Below, piece after piece: positions 6,614 to 7,022 of a stretch of 7,022 bases of DNA; positions within the stretch are counted from its first letter, which is position 1; each line of letters begins with the position of its first letter. The translations under genes were made by a program, and so were the position numbers. Source of the stretch: Deltaproteobacteria bacterium (GTDB lineage Bacteria > Desulfobacterota > Desulfobacteria > Desulfobacterales > ETH-SRB1); contig QMMZ01000099.1 in assembly GCA_003647525.1 (NCBI GenBank), positions 1 through 7,022 on the forward strand, given 5' to 3'. Below the pieces are notes generated by a model. It ran no database searches. It saw nothing but the letters and a program-made list of their open reading frames with translations, and was not told where the DNA came from.

Positions 6614-6621
6614 CAAATATA
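6614..6621 (-). promoter_or_regulatory. Candidate -7 box for the nucleoside phosphorylase gene
   Basis: On the minus strand this reads TATATTTG, an exact match to TAnnTTTG. A start near 6607 leaves about 27 untranslated bases before the ATG at 6580, and argues against the longer frame starting at 6655. Its -33 region would lie inside the cinA coding sequence. Confidence 0.45.
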
Positions 6622-6632
6622 GGAATTCTATC

Positions 6633-7022
6633 ATGACCGCAGAGATTGTTTCCATAGGTGACGAATTATTGATCGGTCAGGTAATCAATACCAATGCATC
6701 ATGGATATCGGAACAGTTAAACCTTGCAGGGATTAAAGTGCTGCAAGTGAGCACCATCTCTGACAGCAGGGAACATATCCTTACTGCCCTTAAAGAAGCA
6801 GAGGGGCGGGCAGATATTATTTTAATAACAGGCGGACTTGGTCCCACCAAAGACGACATTACCAAGGAGACTCTTTGTGAATATTTTGAAACACAACTGG
6901 TTTTTAGTGAAGATGTTTACAATAATATTGTTGCTTTGTTTGGAAAAAGAGGATTAACGCTGAGTTCTCCCAACCGGAAGCAAGCAGAAGTCCCTGAAGC
7001 CTGTATTCCAGTTCAAAACCAC
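6633..7022 (+). CDS. cinA: CinA-family protein, N-terminal 130 residues (C-terminus beyond window)
   Basis: The frame is open to the window end and covers about a third of a full CinA (roughly 410-420 aa). Visible is the first part of the MoCF-biosynthesis-like domain (COG1058): AEIVSIGDELLIGQVINTNA at 3-22 with Gly9-Asp10-Glu11, then TGGLGPTKDD at 66-75, and NRKQAEVPEA (114-123) leading to the usual VGTAPG segment just past the edge. In characterised CinA proteins this domain hydrolyses ADP-ribose and the C-terminal domain deamidates nicotinamide mononucleotide for NAD recycling; whether the deamidase domain is present here cannot be seen. ATG 6633 matches the family N-terminus; the in-frame ATG at 6606 would add nine residues (MADKYRNSI) and sits at the predicted transcription start. 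Divergent from the phosphorylase gene across 52 bp. Confidence 0.94.
   Translation, partial: MTAEIVSIGDELLIGQVINTNASWISEQLNLAGIKVLQVSTISDSREHILTALKEAEGRADIILITGGLGPTKDDITKETLCEYFETQLVFSEDVYNNIVALFGKRGLTLSSPNRKQAEVPEACIPVQNH

Noticed and set aside
6581..6655. 25-codon N-terminal extension of the nucleoside phosphorylase
   Set aside because: It would cross the cinA start and its own predicted promoter, and does not look like the family N-terminus.
1..7022. Defence system, mobile element or toxin-antitoxin locus
   Set aside because: All long frames are assigned to housekeeping or conserved families; no transposase, integrase, repeats or abrupt change in composition is visible.

Overview
The window reads as an ordinary chromosomal housekeeping stretch from a member of the Bacteroidota, most likely Bacteroidales/Marinilabiliales. 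The evidence is AT-rich DNA, starts without Shine-Dalgarno sequences, several boxes matching the Bacteroidota -7 promoter element TAnnTTTG a short way upstream of start codons, and proteins whose sequences look typical of that phylum (a PheS with a four-cysteine insert, a secreted cyclophilin, a TK1-type thymidine kinase next to an M28 peptidase). Eight genes and the start of a ninth fill nearly all of the window. I see no tRNA, rRNA, insertion sequence, phage gene, CRISPR array or toxin/defence locus.

Left part (1-2149): a secreted M28 metallopeptidase (cut off by the window start) and an acidic, proline-rich protein of unknown function lie on the minus strand and overlap by four bases (GTGA). 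They diverge from tdk (thymidine kinase, pyrimidine salvage) across an 83-bp gap that appears to hold promoters for both directions.

Centre (2251-4576, plus strand): a periplasmic cyclophilin-type prolyl isomerase is followed after 9 bp by pheS (phenylalanyl-tRNA synthetase alpha subunit), then after 64 bp by a small PglC-like sugar-phosphate transferase that starts a glycan on a lipid carrier. A candidate promoter lies in front of the cyclophilin gene and none is evident before pheS, so these genes are probably co-transcribed at least in part.

Right part (4606-7022): a SirB1-like (transglutaminase-like fold) protein with no cysteine at its core motif and a nucleoside phosphorylase are both on the minus strand, separated by 217 bp. 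The phosphorylase diverges from cinA (partial, plus strand). The 52-bp udp/cinA gap appears to hold two promoter boxes whose predicted start points lie back to back.

I looked for a hidden new system and did not find a convincing one. The items most worth a second look are the coupled acidic protein/M28 peptidase pair, the compact divergent promoters, the cysteine-less SirB1-like protein and the isolated phosphoglycosyl transferase. Everything here is from reading the sequence; no database search was run.
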